Origin: Hyphomicrobiales bacterium
GTDB taxonomy: Bacteria; Pseudomonadota; Alphaproteobacteria; Rhizobiales; Kaistiaceae
DNA length: 64,000 nt
Assembly: GCA_017305635.1 (NCBI GenBank)
Contig: JAFKKF010000010.1
Coordinates: forward strand, 186,001 to 250,000
Direction of reading: 5' to 3'
This document shows positions 10,473 to 23,646 of this stretch, one piece after another. The notes under the pieces were generated by a model. The model was not told where the DNA came from. It ran no database searches and was given only the letters and a program-made list of their open reading frames with translations. How positions within the stretch are numbered: position 1 is the first letter of the stretch; each line of letters starts with the position of its first letter. Made by a program: the position numbers and the translations under genes.

Positions 10473-10521
10473 TGTGGCCCTTTCGTGACTCGGAAAGCGC
10501 GGAGCGCCGCGACGCCGCGCG

Positions 10522-10543
10522 CCTGTGGCGCCCGCGCCACAGG
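10522..10543. other. hairpin next to the MarR-gene terminator
   Basis: Perfect 9-base arms CCTGTGGCG and CGCCACAGG around a 4-base loop, just beyond the terminator hairpin at 10552-10578. It may reinforce termination or protect a 3' end. Confidence 0.5.
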
Positions 10544-10551
10544 GAAACGAC

Positions 10552-10578
10552 AAAGGCCCGGGCATTGCCCGGGCCTTT
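10552..10578 (-). terminator. intrinsic terminator after the MarR gene
   Basis: Perfect palindromic stem AAAGGCCCGGGC / GCCCGGGCCTTT beginning 22 bases after the MarR stop codon. The stem's own T residues close the structure. It implies that the downstream L,D-transpeptidase has its own promoter. Confidence 0.75.
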
Positions 10579-10600
10579 GATCTGACCATCCCGTACCCGG

Positions 10601-11113
10601 CTAGAGCCGGTAGAGGATCTGGTCGGTCCAGAAGCGCTCCAGGCGCTGGAGCGACTTGTTGAGGTTGTGGAAGTCGTCGAGCGCGATGCCGCCGACCTGC
10701 TGGATCGAGCGGATGTGGCGGTCGTAGAGCCCGTTGACGATGTCCGCGATCTCACGGCCCTTGTCGGTCAGGCTGACCCGCACCGAGCGGCGATCCATGC
10801 GGGAGCGCTGATGGTGGATGTAGCCCATCTCGACGAGCTTCTTGAGATTGTACGAGACGTTGGAACCGAGATAGTAGCCGCGGGTGCGGAGTTCGCCCGC
10901 CGTCAGCTCCGATTCGCCGATGTTGAAGAGGAGCAGCGCCTGCACGCTGTTCACGTCCGACCGGCCGGAGCGGTCGAACTCGTCCTTGATGACGTCCAGC
11001 AGCCGCCGATGAAGACGCTCGACGAGCGTAAGCGCCTCCAAGTAGAGCGGCTTGATCTCCGTCCCCTGCGCGGGGGCGGGAACCGCCTCTACCGCACGCT
11101 TTGCGCTAACCAT
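10601..11113 (-). CDS. ldtR: MarR-family transcriptional regulator, LdtR type
   Basis: 170-residue winged-helix regulator. The MarR core includes SVQALLLFNIGESELTAGEL, the recognition-helix region GSNVSYNLKKLVEMGYI and the wing HHQRSRMDRRSVRVSLTDKG. The family assignment to LdtR rests on neighbourhood (L,D-transpeptidase on one side, DUF6163 and hemB on the other) and overall sequence character. In Liberibacter and Sinorhizobium, LdtR controls an adjacent L,D-transpeptidase gene and osmotic tolerance. It ends in a strong intrinsic terminator. A perfect inverted repeat lies 77-93 bases before its start and could be an autoregulatory operator. Confidence 0.88.
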   Translation of the reverse strand: MVSAKRAVEAVPAPAQGTEIKPLYLEALTLVERLHRRLLDVIKDEFDRSGRSDVNSVQALLLFNIGESELTAGELRTRGYYLGSNVSYNLKKLVEMGYIHHQRSRMDRRSVRVSLTDKGREIADIVNGLYDRHIRSIQQVGGIALDDFHNLNKSLQRLERFWTDQILYRL

Positions 11114-11189
11114 TGAACTGCCTCACTGTTTCGCCTGGCAGGTATGTTCCCACCTGCGGCCAACCTACCGGGAGGCGCTGAAGATCGGC

Positions 11190-11206
11190 TTAAGCCACAG
11201 GCTTAA
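11190..11206. promoter_or_regulatory. candidate operator upstream of ldtR
   Basis: TTAAGCC-ACA-GGCTTAA, a perfect inverted repeat with 7-base arms and a 3-base spacer (17 bases), within the intergenic region upstream of the MarR gene. The left half also forms the 10-base palindrome GGCTTAAGCC (11187-11196). Length and symmetry suit a MarR dimer, so autoregulation is plausible but unproven. Confidence 0.5.
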
Positions 11207-11273
11207 TGGGCGATTACGGCTTTCTCTCAAATCGCGTTAACCAGCGCGAAACCAATAGGGCCGCCCGAGCGGC

Positions 11274-11696
11274 TCAGGAATGGGCTGCCCGGCGGGCGAG
11301 GAAAAGGAGGATTCCCATTCCAAGCAGCCCGAAGACGTGCAGCGCTATGATGCCGTAGTCGAAGCCGAAGGTCTCGGCGAAGACCGTATGCATGGCGACC
11401 GCCGTGACCGCCGCCCAGACCCACACCACGTTGCCCCATGCCACCCGCATCCAGAGCCCGACCGCGGCGACGAGATCGATGACGGCGAGGTGGACCGTGG
11501 CGAGCTGCCAGGTCAGCGTCATCTCCTCGAACGAGCCGGTCTCGCCCGGCATGACCCCGATGATGATCGCCCAGTGGCGGAGGCCGAGGAGCATCAGGAT
11601 CGCCGCCATGACGCGGGCATAGACGTCGATGGCGAGCGGATAGCGGTTCTGCTTCTCGGCCGGCGCGGCCGCCTCGGTCTTCTCGCGGATGGTCAT
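11274..11696 (-). CDS. DUF6163 family membrane protein
   Basis: 140-residue integral membrane protein with four predicted hydrophobic segments: about 27-48 (YARVMAAILMLLGLRHWAII), 62-82, 86-105 and 113-135. The start ATG at 11696 leaves a short charged cytosolic N-terminus. I recognise it as the small DUF6163 protein commonly found beside the MarR/LdtR gene and hemB in Hyphomicrobiales. Its function is unknown; proximity to cell-wall genes hints at an envelope role. It is divergent from hemB, with 97 bases between the starts. Confidence 0.8.
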   Translation of the reverse strand: MTIREKTEAAAPAEKQNRYPLAIDVYARVMAAILMLLGLRHWAIIIGVMPGETGSFEEMTLTWQLATVHLAVIDLVAAVGLWMRVAWGNVVWVWAAVTAVAMHTVFAETFGFDYGIIALHVFGLLGMGILLFLARRAAHS

Positions 11697-11712
11697 GGCG
11701 GAGTCCTTATAG

Positions 11713-14075
<2,363 letters not shown>

Positions 14076-14085
14076 CGCCCGCCAG

Positions 14086-14202
14086 ACGCCCCCTCCACCG
14101 CTTCGCAGCGGGAGGAACTGCCACGGCGCCGCTTGCGCGACCTGGTTGCTCCCCCCGCGGAAGCGGGGGAGCTGCCGCCGAAGGCGACCGAGGGGGCGCC
14201 CA
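14086..14202. repeat. dispersed palindromic element, family A copy 2
   Basis: Copy with both ends intact (CGCCCCCTCCACCGC ... CGAGGGGGCGCCC) but missing about 24 bases at the second hairpin relative to copy 1. It retains the internal CTTGCGCGACCTGGTTGCTC block, and its terminal inverted repeat is the best preserved of the set. It fills the gap between the threonine ammonia-lyase and RDD genes. Confidence 0.8.
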
Positions 14203-14263
14203 CCCCGCCCCTTGAGCGGCGCCCCGACGGTCCCCATTTGTCTCTCGGGAAATGGAGAGCCGG

Positions 14264-14767
14264 ATGACCTATCGCAGCGAATACGGGGCCTATGGGACGA
14301 CGGACCGCGAGCGCGTCGACGCGCGGACGCGGCCCGATCTCTTCGAGGGCGTGCTGTCGAAGCGCGTCTTCGCTTTCCTCGCCGATGCGGCGGTCGTGCT
14401 GGCGCTGATGGTTCCGGCGGCGATCGTCGTCGCCGTCCTCGGCCTCTTCACCCTCGGCCTCGGCTGGCTCCTTTACGGCATCCTCCTGCCGCTGGTCGCG
14501 ATCCTCTACGTCGCGGCCACGGCCGGCGGCCGGCATTCGGCGACGCCCGGCATGCGCCTGATGGGGATCGAGATGCGCACCTTCGAGGGCGGACGCATGT
14601 TCGCGCTGCTCGCGGTCCTCCATGCCGTCCTGTTCTGGCTCTCGGTGAGCCTGCTGACGCCGCTGATCCTCCTGGTCGGGCTGTTCACGCCGCGGCGGCA
14701 GCTCCTGCACGACATCGCCACGGGCGTGGTCATGGTCAATTCGGACCCGCTTCGCCGCCCCCATTGA
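14264..14767 (+). CDS. RDD family membrane protein
   Basis: 167 residues with the RDD domain: arginine at the first helix (SKRVFAFLADAAVVLAL), helices near residues 37-58, 63-85 and 118-142, and the aspartate motif LLHDIATGVVMV. RDD proteins are multi-pass inner-membrane proteins; some are implicated in ion exchange, but the role here is unknown. Two in-frame ATGs are possible. The second, at 14264, is preferred because GGAGA lies 5-9 bases upstream, and the upstream ATG at 14252 overlaps that site. In related genomes an RDD gene lies between hemB and bpt, as here. Confidence 0.88.
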   Translation: MTYRSEYGAYGTTDRERVDARTRPDLFEGVLSKRVFAFLADAAVVLALMVPAAIVVAVLGLFTLGLGWLLYGILLPLVAILYVAATAGGRHSATPGMRLMGIEMRTFEGGRMFALLAVLHAVLFWLSVSLLTPLILLVGLFTPRRQLLHDIATGVVMVNSDPLRRPH

Positions 14768-14834
14768 GGGCTTTCCGACGCGGCGCCACGAGGGCTATGC
14801 TTGCCGCGTGGTTCGTCCGAGAGACTGACTGAGA

Positions 14835-15581
14835 ATGACCCACCAGCCTACCGAGGCCCCGCAGTTCTACCTGACGGCGCCGGCGCCCTGCCCCTACCTG
14901 CCGGGCCGGCTGGAGCGGAAGGTGTTCACGCACCTCGTCGGCGACCGCGCGGCGGCGCTGAACGACATCCTCACCCAGGGCGGCTTCCGGCGCAGCCAGA
15001 ATATCGCCTACCGGCCAGCCTGCGACGGCTGCCGGTCGTGCATATCGGTCCGCACCGTCGTCGACGATTTCCGCATGACCGACAGCATGAAGCGGGTGGC
15101 GAAGCGGAACCGCGACCTCGTCGGCAGCCCGACCTCGCCAACGCCCTCCTCGGACCAGTATTCGCTCTTCCGCCGCTACCTCGACGCGCGCCATTCGGAA
15201 GGCGGCATGGCCGACATGTCGGTGCTCGACTACGCCATGATGGTCGGCGAATCCTACGTCACCACCAATGTCTACGAATACCGCTTCCGCGGCCCCGACA
15301 CGGCGATCAACGGCCGTGGCGAGGGCCCGCTCGTCGCCACCGCGCTCACCGACGTGCTCGCCGACGGCCTCTCCATGGTCTACTCGTTCTACGACCCGGA
15401 AATGGACGAACGCAGCCTCGGCACCTTCATGATCCTCGACCACATCCAGCGCGCGCGGAAGCTCGGGCTTCCCTACGTCTATCTCGGCTACTGGGTCGAG
15501 GGCTCGCGCAAGATGGACTACAAGCGCCGCTTCAAGCCGCAGGAGCACCTGATGGCGCGGGGCTGGCTGCGGGTGGATTAG
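14835..15581 (+). CDS. bpt: aspartate/glutamate leucyltransferase Bpt
   Basis: Leucyl-tRNA-protein transferase of the bacterial N-degron pathway. It adds Leu to N-terminal Asp or Glu so that ClpAP/ClpS can degrade the protein. 248 residues. The N-terminal cysteine cluster CDGCRSCIS and the C-terminal GNAT-like core ([44 protein letters not shown]) match the ATE1-related Bpt family. It is the last gene of the hemB-side plus-strand run and is followed by inverted repeat elements. Confidence 0.95.
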   Translation: MTHQPTEAPQFYLTAPAPCPYLPGRLERKVFTHLVGDRAAALNDILTQGGFRRSQNIAYRPACDGCRSCISVRTVVDDFRMTDSMKRVAKRNRDLVGSPTSPTPSSDQYSLFRRYLDARHSEGGMADMSVLDYAMMVGESYVTTNVYEYRFRGPDTAINGRGEGPLVATALTDVLADGLSMVYSFYDPEMDERSLGTFMILDHIQRARKLGLPYVYLGYWVEGSRKMDYKRRFKPQEHLMARGWLRVD

Positions 15582-15614
15582 CAACCACCTCGACTAGCAG
15601 CCACCTTCCCATGG

Positions 15615-15710
15615 CTTGCCCCTCTCCCCTTGTGGGAGAGGGCTTTCGACCTTGGTTTCGCAGCGAGCGGGAGCGAGCGAGAAGCCTAGGGAGAAAGGGT
15701 GAGGGGTGCC
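15615..15710 (+). repeat. palindromic element, family B, forward copy
   Basis: Begins CTTGCCCCTCTCCCCTTGTG with the hairpin CCCTCTCCC/GGGAGAGGG and ends GGGTGAGGGGTGCC. It is the inverted partner of the copy at 15822-15905. The right end resembles the terminus of family A elements. Confidence 0.75.
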
Positions 15711-15821
15711 CCGGCATTTCATTGGTCGCGTTGCTCTCCGAAGCCGGCTGCGCCGGCGAGCCCGCAACCGTCGCCCTCGCGGGCGCAGCCCGCATCGCCG
15801 CCGTGGTGAATAGTGCCTGGC

Positions 15822-15905
15822 GGCGCCCCCTCACCCTGTTTCTCTAAGTCTCGCTTCGCTCGACAAGAGAAACAGCCCTCTCCCACAAGGGGAGAGGGCA
15901 AGCGG
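15822..15905 (-). repeat. palindromic element, family B, inverted copy
   Basis: Plus-strand sequence begins GGCGCCCCCTCACCCTG and ends CCTCTCCCACAAGGGGAGAG before GGCAAG. Read on the minus strand it matches the forward copy at 15615 at both ends. It shares the GCGCCCCCTC terminus with family A. Confidence 0.75.
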
Positions 15906-15930
15906 AGAGGTCGGAGCTAGTCTATCGACG

Positions 15931-16323
15931 CTACCGCGGCTCGGACCCCGAGAACAGCTGCCACAGCCAGCGCTCCCGCCGCCGCTCCAGCACGCCGGAG
16001 AGGCGGTACGGGAGTTCGTCCCCTCCCGTGGAGAGGCGGTACGTCCCCTCGCCCGTGAACCAGGCGACATTGCCGGAAGCCGAGACCGTGCGCTCGCCGA
16101 GGGTGAAGATCACCCGGTACGGCCGCGCGTAGAGGTCGGCGAAGAAGGCACGGATGGCCTTCGCGCCGACGAAGGCCTCGCCGGCTTCGGAGCCATAGAT
16201 GGCGGTATCGGAATCCTCGGCGAAGGCGGCGACCGACTCGTGGTGCCGGCCGTCGGCGATGTGGGCGAGCAGGTCATCGACCGCCTTGTAGACCGCCCAC
16301 CTCACCTCCGCCCGGGCGAGCAC
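15931..16323 (-). CDS. SnoaL-like / nuclear transport factor 2 family protein
   Basis: 130-residue protein with a SnoaL-like cone fold: N-terminal helix (AEVRWAVYKAVDDLLAHIAD), then VGAKAIRAFFADLY and a run of beta strands ending RERWLWQLFSGSEPR. Family members range from isomerases to simple scaffolds, and no catalytic residues can be assigned. It starts at a GTG (16323) one base after the parC stop, so it is probably translated from the parC transcript. The GTG start could be wrong, as no internal ATG is available near the N-terminus. Confidence 0.8.
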   Translation of the reverse strand: MLARAEVRWAVYKAVDDLLAHIADGRHHESVAAFAEDSDTAIYGSEAGEAFVGAKAIRAFFADLYARPYRVIFTLGERTVSASGNVAWFTGEGTYRLSTGGDELPYRLSGVLERRRERWLWQLFSGSEPR

Positions 16324-16324
16324 G

Positions 16325-18574
<2,250 letters not shown>

Positions 18575-18625
18575 GGAACGGGATACCAGCCGAAAGGCCG
18601 GAGATTCAAGCGTTTCAAGGGAGAA

Positions 18626-19867
18626 TCAGCCCTCCCGGCGGGAGGGCTTGCCGCGCGCCTTTTCGGCGCGTTCGCGCCATTCCTCCGCCGCGTCATCGAC
18701 CGGCCGGGGCCCGCAGAGGATGGCGAAGAAATCGTGCTCTTCGCCGGTCTCGCCGGCCATCAGGTAATAGAGATGGATGGTGAGGAACTTCCAGCCGAGG
18801 GCCTTGCGGGTCGCCGGCGTGATCATCCGCTTGAGATAGAGCGTGTGGTGGATGATCGGGTTCACAGCGCGGAGCGCCGGGTCGAGATAGCCTTCCCGAT
18901 ACGGGTCGAAGCCGACCGCCGACATGAAGTCGCCGCGTATGGCATAGGCGTGCCAGCGGACGGCGACTCCCGAGAAGATCGCGCGCATGCCTTCGACGAA
19001 ACGCCTGCGCGGGCCGAACCACGAGGTGATCGCCGGCTGCGAACCGAAGGAGAGGAAGGGCAGCGTGCGCCCGGCAAGGGTCGGATCGCGGGCAAGGACC
19101 GGCGCCAGCATCTCGACCGAGTAATAGGCGCCGGTCGAGACGGCGATCAGCACGACCTCGTCAAAAGCGGGATCGCGAAGCTTCTCCTCGACGTAGCGGC
19201 CGATGGCGTCGAGGCGTTCGTCCATGCCGGGCATGCCGCGCGAGCCGTGGCGCCACTGGAAGTCCCAAAGCGCGATCGAATACCAGACGTAGAGAAAGCG
19301 ATCGAGGCGGAGCGTCAGCCAGTAGAAGGCGGCGGCGAGACCGATGCCGATGGCCGTGCCGAGGGTGGCGTACCAGCCGCCATGGGGCCGGCCGATGGTG
19401 TAGCCTGCCCAGACCAGGCTCCACATGATCCAGAGATAGAGCGCGAGGAAGGCGAAGGGGAAGACGCCGAAGGCGACGTGGCTACGGGCATAGGCGCGCA
19501 TCTTCGGGTAGATGCCGTAGCGCAGCATCTGGACGAAGGTGACGATGCCCGCCCACGTCATGCGGAAGAAGCGGAACGGCTTCCGGCGTGGGATCAGGTC
19601 CTGCCATTCGAGGAAGTCGAAGGTGGTCTCCACCTCCGGCTCGTCCGGCTCGGTGAGATGCGCGGTCCAGCGTTTCAGCCAGAGCCGCGACGGGTCGGGC
19701 TGCGTGACCGACGTGACGCTGCCGGTCGCGCCGGTGCGCGCCTTGTGACGCTCGATCTCGGTGGCGAATATCCGGTAGGGCAGCTTCAGGCCGCGCGGGT
19801 CGAACCCGTGCATGAACAGGACAAGGCGGCGCCGGATGGGCGCCGCACCGCTGGTCGCATCGGTCAT
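18626..19867 (-). CDS. membrane protein with alpha/beta-hydrolase-like features
   Basis: 413 residues, function unknown. The N-terminus [12 protein letters not shown] resembles the oxyanion-hole strand of alpha/beta hydrolases, and [17 protein letters not shown] near residue 245 resembles a nucleophile elbow, although the first glycine of GxSxG is missing. Between them, residues about 120-190 hold two to three hydrophobic helices ([20 protein letters not shown]), so the protein is membrane-bound. The ATG overlaps the recO stop by four bases, pointing to a shared transcript. An esterase-like activity is possible but not demonstrated. Confidence 0.75.
   Translation of the reverse strand: MTDATSGAAPIRRRLVLFMHGFDPRGLKLPYRIFATEIERHKARTGATGSVTSVTQPDPSRLWLKRWTAHLTEPDEPEVETTFDFLEWQDLIPRRKPFRFFRMTWAGIVTFVQMLRYGIYPKMRAYARSHVAFGVFPFAFLALYLWIMWSLVWAGYTIGRPHGGWYATLGTAIGIGLAAAFYWLTLRLDRFLYVWYSIALWDFQWRHGSRGMPGMDERLDAIGRYVEEKLRDPAFDEVVLIAVSTGAYYSVEMLAPVLARDPTLAGRTLPFLSFGSQPAITSWFGPRRRFVEGMRAIFSGVAVRWHAYAIRGDFMSAVGFDPYREGYLDPALRAVNPIIHHTLYLKRMITPATRKALGWKFLTIHLYYLMAGETGEEHDFFAILCGPRPVDDAAEEWRERAEKARGKPSRREG
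18628..18648. other. hairpin across the stop codon of the hydrolase-like gene
   Basis: Perfect 9-base arms AGCCCTCCC and GGGAGGGCT with a 3-base loop, at the very end of the hydrolase-like gene and about 55 bases before parC. There is no T-run, so a partial terminator or mRNA 3'-end stabiliser is more likely than a strong terminator. Confidence 0.45.
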
Positions 19868-20610
19868 TCCGCCGCCTCGGCGGGCACGATGCGGGCGATC
19901 AGGGCGAGGTAGCTGGCGCGCGCCTCGGGCATTTGCAGACCGCGCACCTCGAAGACGTGGCGGGCAAGGAAATGGCCGGTCAGCCGGAACGCATCGGCAA
20001 TCTCGCCGGCGCCCGGGTGCGGCGTCTCGTCGTCGGCGACGAGGAAGGCGGGAAGCTTCAGCAGCCGGTCATGGTAGCCCTGCCCGGCGCCGCGACTGAC
20101 GGCGCGGCCGGTGCGCGGCGAAACGTAGACGAGGTCGTCGGTCGTGCCGGTCGCGGCGCATTGGCCGAGGTCGAGGCCGAAGCCGAGCTCGTCGAGCATC
20201 CGCAGCTCGAACTGGGCGAGCAGGCCGCCGGCGATCGCCGGATCGTCCAGCCAGTCGACCACCGTGGCGGTGGCCTCGTAGAGGTCCGGATGGGAATCGC
20301 GTTCCGGCAGCAGGCGGAGGAGCCCGGCGAGCAATTGGATGCCGTAGAGCGCCGCCGGCCCCTCGATCAGGCGCGCGGCGCGCTGCACGGTCGGCTCCAG
20401 CGTGTAGTTGCCGAGATGCTCGTCGAGCCGCGCCCGCCATGTGGCGACGACCGAATTGCCCGGCTGGAGGAGCGGCTGGACGCGGCGCGAGCGCCCGCCG
20501 CGCACGAGGCCGAGATGGCGGCCGTGGGCGCGGGTCATCAGCTCCACGATCAGGCTGGTTTCGCCGTGGCGGCGGGTGCCGATGATGATGCCGTCGTCGG
20601 TCCACTGCAT
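19864..20610 (-). CDS. recO: DNA repair protein RecO
   Basis: Mediator that helps load RecA on SSB-coated single-stranded DNA in the RecFOR pathway. 248 residues with the N-terminal OB fold ([20 protein letters not shown]) and the following [17 protein letters not shown]. The C-terminal helical domain shows [19 protein letters not shown]. The four-cysteine zinc finger of some RecO proteins is absent: only one Cys is visible in this region. Located downstream of era as in many alphaproteobacteria, with a repeat element in between. Confidence 0.93.
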   Translation of the reverse strand: MQWTDDGIIIGTRRHGETSLIVELMTRAHGRHLGLVRGGRSRRVQPLLQPGNSVVATWRARLDEHLGNYTLEPTVQRAARLIEGPAALYGIQLLAGLLRLLPERDSHPDLYEATATVVDWLDDPAIAGGLLAQFELRMLDELGFGLDLGQCAATGTTDDLVYVSPRTGRAVSRGAGQGYHDRLLKLPAFLVADDETPHPGAGEIADAFRLTGHFLARHVFEVRGLQMPEARASYLALIARIVPAEAAE

Positions 20611-20658
20611 GGCCGTTTTCTACCGCGAGCGGGGGTGAATCGCTACCGGGGCCGGTGC

Positions 20659-20735
20659 GCGCCCCCTCCACCACCTATCGGCGGTCCCCCTCCCCTGTAA
20701 ACGGGGGAGGAACCACGCGGGACCGTCGCTTCCCC
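20659..20735. repeat. dispersed palindromic element, family A copy 3 (truncated)
   Basis: Begins GCGCCCCCTCCACCACC and continues through the second hairpin (CCTCCCC/GGGGGAGG). The right end of the element is missing. It lies between era and recO within one operon. Confidence 0.75.
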
Positions 20736-20747
20736 TGAAGGGCGCCG

Positions 20748-21680
20748 CTAGTCCTTCGGGAACTCGATGCCCATCTCGCGGTAGCGCTCGGGGTCGTCGC
20801 CCCAGTTCTCGCGCACCTTGACGAAGAGGAAGAGGTGGACGGGGCACTCGGCGAGCGCGGAAATCTCCTTCCGCGCGGCCATGGAGATGCCCTTGATGGT
20901 CTCGCCGCCCTTGCCGATGACGATCTTCTTCTGGCCGTCGCGCTCGACATAGATGGTCTGCTCGATGCGCACCGAGCCGTCCGGCTGGTCGGTCCACTTC
21001 TCGGTTTCGACCGTAATGGCGTAAGGCAGCTCCTGGTGCAGCCGGTCGAAGATCTTCTCGCGGGTGATCTCGGCGGAAAGGTTGCGGAGCGGCAGGTCGC
21101 TGACCTCGTCCTCCGGATAGAGCCAGGGCCCCTCGGGCACGGCTCCCGCCAGAAAGGCGAGCAGGTCGTCGACGCCGTCGCCGGTCAGCGCCGAGATCAT
21201 GAACGTGCCTTCGAACTTCACCGCCGCGTTGGCCTCGGCGGCGAGGGCGAGAAGGTTCTCGCGGGCAACCGCATCGACCTTGTTGAGGACGAGCACCTTG
21301 GGGTGCGGGACGGCGGCGAGCTTCGCCAGCAGATCGCGGTTCTCCTCGTCGAAGCCGCGCTGGGCATCGACCAGGAAGGCGACGAGGTCGGCGTCCTTGG
21401 CTCCTGTCCAGGCGGTATCGACCATGGCGCGGTCGAGGCGGCGCTTCGGCCGGAAGAAGCCGGGCGTGTCGACGAAGATGATCTGCGAGCGGCCGTGCAT
21501 GACGATGCCGCGCACCATGGAGCGGGTCGTCTGAACCTTGCGGCTGACGATCGACACCTTGGTGCCGACCAGCCGGTTGACCAGCGTCGACTTGCCGGCA
21601 TTGGTCGCGCCGATCACGGCGACGAAGCCGCAGCGGGTGGGTGTCGCGCCCGCCGGCACCGTTTCCTCAGGCATTCCCAA
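20748..21680 (-). CDS. era: GTPase Era
   Basis: Essential GTPase for 16S rRNA maturation and 30S assembly. 310 residues: P-loop GATNAGKS at 24-31, switch region DTPGFFRPK, the NKVD base-recognition motif, and a C-terminal KH domain with GKGGETIKGISMAARKEI. The coding start overlaps the end of rnc by 14 bases. ATG codons at 21680 and 21674 are both plausible. The lepB-rnc-era-recO order is conserved in alphaproteobacteria. Confidence 0.97.
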   Translation of the reverse strand: MGMPEETVPAGATPTRCGFVAVIGATNAGKSTLVNRLVGTKVSIVSRKVQTTRSMVRGIVMHGRSQIIFVDTPGFFRPKRRLDRAMVDTAWTGAKDADLVAFLVDAQRGFDEENRDLLAKLAAVPHPKVLVLNKVDAVARENLLALAAEANAAVKFEGTFMISALTGDGVDDLLAFLAGAVPEGPWLYPEDEVSDLPLRNLSAEITREKIFDRLHQELPYAITVETEKWTDQPDGSVRIEQTIYVERDGQKKIVIGKGGETIKGISMAARKEISALAECPVHLFLFVKVRENWGDDPERYREMGIEFPKD

Positions 21681-22362
21681 CCTCCGGCCAAAGGCCCTGT
21701 CGCATGAGCACGGCAGTGGCGGCGTCCTGTTCGGCCTCGCGGCGCGTCCGCCCCTTGCCGCGCGCCGGATCGAAGCCGTCTATGCGCGCCTCGACGACGA
21801 AATGGAGCTGGTGCTGCGGGCCGGAGCGCTCGATGATCTCGTAGCGCGGAACCGCGAGCCCCCTGCCCTGCGCCCATTCCTGCAGCGCCGACTTGGCGTC
21901 GCGGCTGCCGAGCGAGGTCGCCAGGCGATCCTGCCAGTAGCGGCCGACGAAGGCGCGGGCGGCCTCGAGCCCGCCGTCGCGGTAGAGCGCGCCGATCAGC
22001 GCCTCGCACGCATCGCTCAGCATCAGCGCGGTCGCCGAGCCGGTGCCGGCGCCATAGCGGAGCGCCGCGCCGATCCCGGCATCGGCCGCCACCGCGGCGC
22101 AGGTCTCCCAGCGGACGAGGAAAGCGAGGCGGCGCGACAGTTCGCCTTCGAGCGCCTCGGGGAAGGCGCCCATCAGCATCTCGGCGATGATCAGGCCGAG
22201 GACCCGGTCGCCGAGAAACTCCAGCCGCTCGTTGTTGGCGTCCGCCGAGCGCGACGCCGACAGGCTCGAATGGGTGAGCGCGAGGCGCAGGATGCCGCGG
22301 TCGCGGAAGGCGTAGCCGATGCGCGCTTCGAGAGCAGCGAGCGCGGCGTCGCCTTTCGTCAT
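21667..22362 (-). CDS. rnc: ribonuclease III
   Basis: Double-strand-specific endonuclease for rRNA and mRNA processing. 231 residues: signature NNERLEFLGDRVL at about 43-55, the second acidic site in DACEALIGALYRDGG, and a C-terminal dsRNA-binding domain from about residue 160 (SALQEWAQGRGLAVPRYEII). The start at 22362 is chosen because its ATGA overlaps the lepB stop. A longer in-frame reading from 22404 would run into lepB. Confidence 0.97.
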   Translation of the reverse strand: MTKGDAALAALEARIGYAFRDRGILRLALTHSSLSASRSADANNERLEFLGDRVLGLIIAEMLMGAFPEALEGELSRRLAFLVRWETCAAVAADAGIGAALRYGAGTGSATALMLSDACEALIGALYRDGGLEAARAFVGRYWQDRLATSLGSRDAKSALQEWAQGRGLAVPRYEIIERSGPQHQLHFVVEARIDGFDPARGKGRTRREAEQDAATAVLMRQGLWPEVGNA

Positions 22363-23135
22363 AGGGTCTTGAACAGGCGGTCCCAGCGGATCGTCCAGGG
22401 CCACTTCCAGAACTCCCAGGCATGGGCGTTCTTGTCGACCGAGAAGAAGATCACCTCGGCGCGGCCGACGAGATTCTCGAAGGGCACGTAGCCGACGCCG
22501 GCGGGCGGCGGAACGCGGCTGTCGGTCGAATTGTCGCGGTTGTCGCCCATCATGAAATAATGGTCGGGCGGCACCTCGTAGATCGGCGTGTTGTCCTCGA
22601 AGCCGTTCGGGTCCTGGTCGAGCGTCTCGTAGCTGACGCCGTTCGGCAGCGTCTCCTTCCAGCGCGGCACGTTGACCTTGGCGCCGAACTCGTCGGTGGT
22701 GACGTAGTCGGCGATCTTCTCGCGCTTGACCGGCTGGCCGTTGATGTAGAGGGCGCCGTCGATCATCTGGATCTTGTCGCCCGGCATGCCGATGACGCGC
22801 TTGATGTAGTCGGTCGAATTGTCGCGCGGCAGCTTGAAGACGACGACGTCGCCGCGCTTCGGCGGCGCCGACCAGACGCGGCCGTCGAAGAGATGGATGC
22901 CGAAGGGGAAGGAATAGCGGCTGTAGCCGTAGGCATACTTGGAGACGAAGAGGTAGTCGTTGACGAGCAGCGTCGCCTTCATCGATTCCGAGGGAATGTT
23001 GAAGGGCTGGAACAGGAAGGTCCTGACCACCAGCGCCAGCAGGAGCGCCTGGAGCGCGATCTTGACCGCTTCGCCCAGTCCACCGCCCTTGGCCTTGGGT
23101 TTGGCGGTACGATCGACATCGTTGGCCATGCTCAT
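22359..23135 (-). CDS. lepB: signal peptidase I LepB
   Basis: Inner-membrane serine protease that removes signal peptides from Sec and Tat substrates. 258 residues with one N-terminal membrane segment at about 24-42. Catalytic Ser51 is in NIPSESMKATL and catalytic Lys112 in DYIKRVIGMPGD; GDNRDNSTDSR is the conserved box near the end. It overlaps rnc by four bases. A promoter-like sequence lies upstream, separating it from acpS. Confidence 0.96.
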   Translation of the reverse strand: MSMANDVDRTAKPKAKGGGLGEAVKIALQALLLALVVRTFLFQPFNIPSESMKATLLVNDYLFVSKYAYGYSRYSFPFGIHLFDGRVWSAPPKRGDVVVFKLPRDNSTDYIKRVIGMPGDKIQMIDGALYINGQPVKREKIADYVTTDEFGAKVNVPRWKETLPNGVSYETLDQDPNGFEDNTPIYEVPPDHYFMMGDNRDNSTDSRVPPPAGVGYVPFENLVGRAEVIFFSVDKNAHAWEFWKWPWTIRWDRLFKTL

Positions 23136-23183
23136 CGCATCTGTCTCTGTGGGGAAATCAGCCGCCCATGGGGCAGCGAACGG

Positions 23184-23212
23184 TAAATATAGGGTGGGCG
23201 GCGCCAGCGCAA
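23184..23212 (-). promoter_or_regulatory. candidate promoter of lepB-rnc-era-recO
   Basis: Minus-strand TTGCGC (23207-23212), a 17-base spacer, then TATTTA (23184-23189), 49 bases before the lepB start. This fits the only sizeable gap (109 bases) within the cluster. By-eye prediction. Confidence 0.4.
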
Positions 23213-23244
23213 CGCCATGGGGCGGAAAAGCGGCCGATTTGGGA

Positions 23245-23646
23245 CTATGCCGCAGGTACCGCTTCGATGATCACGAAGGCTTGAGCCATCGGGAAATCGT
23301 CGGTGATGGTGAGGTGGACGAGGCCCCTGTGGCCCGGCGGCAGCAGCGACTTCAGCCGCTTCTCGGCGCCGCCGGTGAGCACCATGGTCGGCTTGCCGCC
23401 GGGGAGGTTCACCACCCCCATGTCCTTCCAGAAGACGCCGCCCGCCATGCCGGTGCCGAGCGCCTTGGCGCAGGCCTCCTTGGCGGCGAAGCGCTTGGCA
23501 TAGGAGGCGGCGCGGAGCTTCCGCCGCTCGGACTTGCGGACCTCGACGTCGGTGAAGATGCGCTCGGTGAAGCGCGTGCCGTGGCGCTCCAACACCTTCT
23601 CGACGCGGCGGATGTCGATGATGTCGTTGCCGATGCCGATGATCAT
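23245..23646 (-). CDS. acpS: holo-[acyl-carrier-protein] synthase AcpS
   Basis: Transfers 4'-phosphopantetheine from CoA to acyl carrier protein, needed for fatty-acid synthesis. 133 residues, standard for the AcpS class. Mg ligands are D8 ([14 protein letters not shown]) and E57 ([15 protein letters not shown]). The start overlaps the DUF2062 gene stop by four bases. Confidence 0.96.
   Translation of the reverse strand: MIIGIGNDIIDIRRVEKVLERHGTRFTERIFTDVEVRKSERRKLRAASYAKRFAAKEACAKALGTGMAGGVFWKDMGVVNLPGGKPTMVLTGGAEKRLKSLLPPGHRGLVHLTITDDFPMAQAFVIIEAVPAA

Larger units (their letters stand above)
15582..15930. other. intergenic region with inverted pair of repeats
   Basis: 349 bases between convergent genes. 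No coding sequence is supported. It holds two copies of a palindromic element in opposite orientation (15615-15710 and 15822-15905) around a central segment containing GCCGGCTGCGCCGGC. The whole can fold into one long hairpin and probably ends transcription from both sides. Confidence 0.8.

Noticed and set aside
15582-15930. CRISPR-like repeats
   Set aside because: Only two copies in opposite orientation with no regular spacers; they are palindromic intergenic elements.
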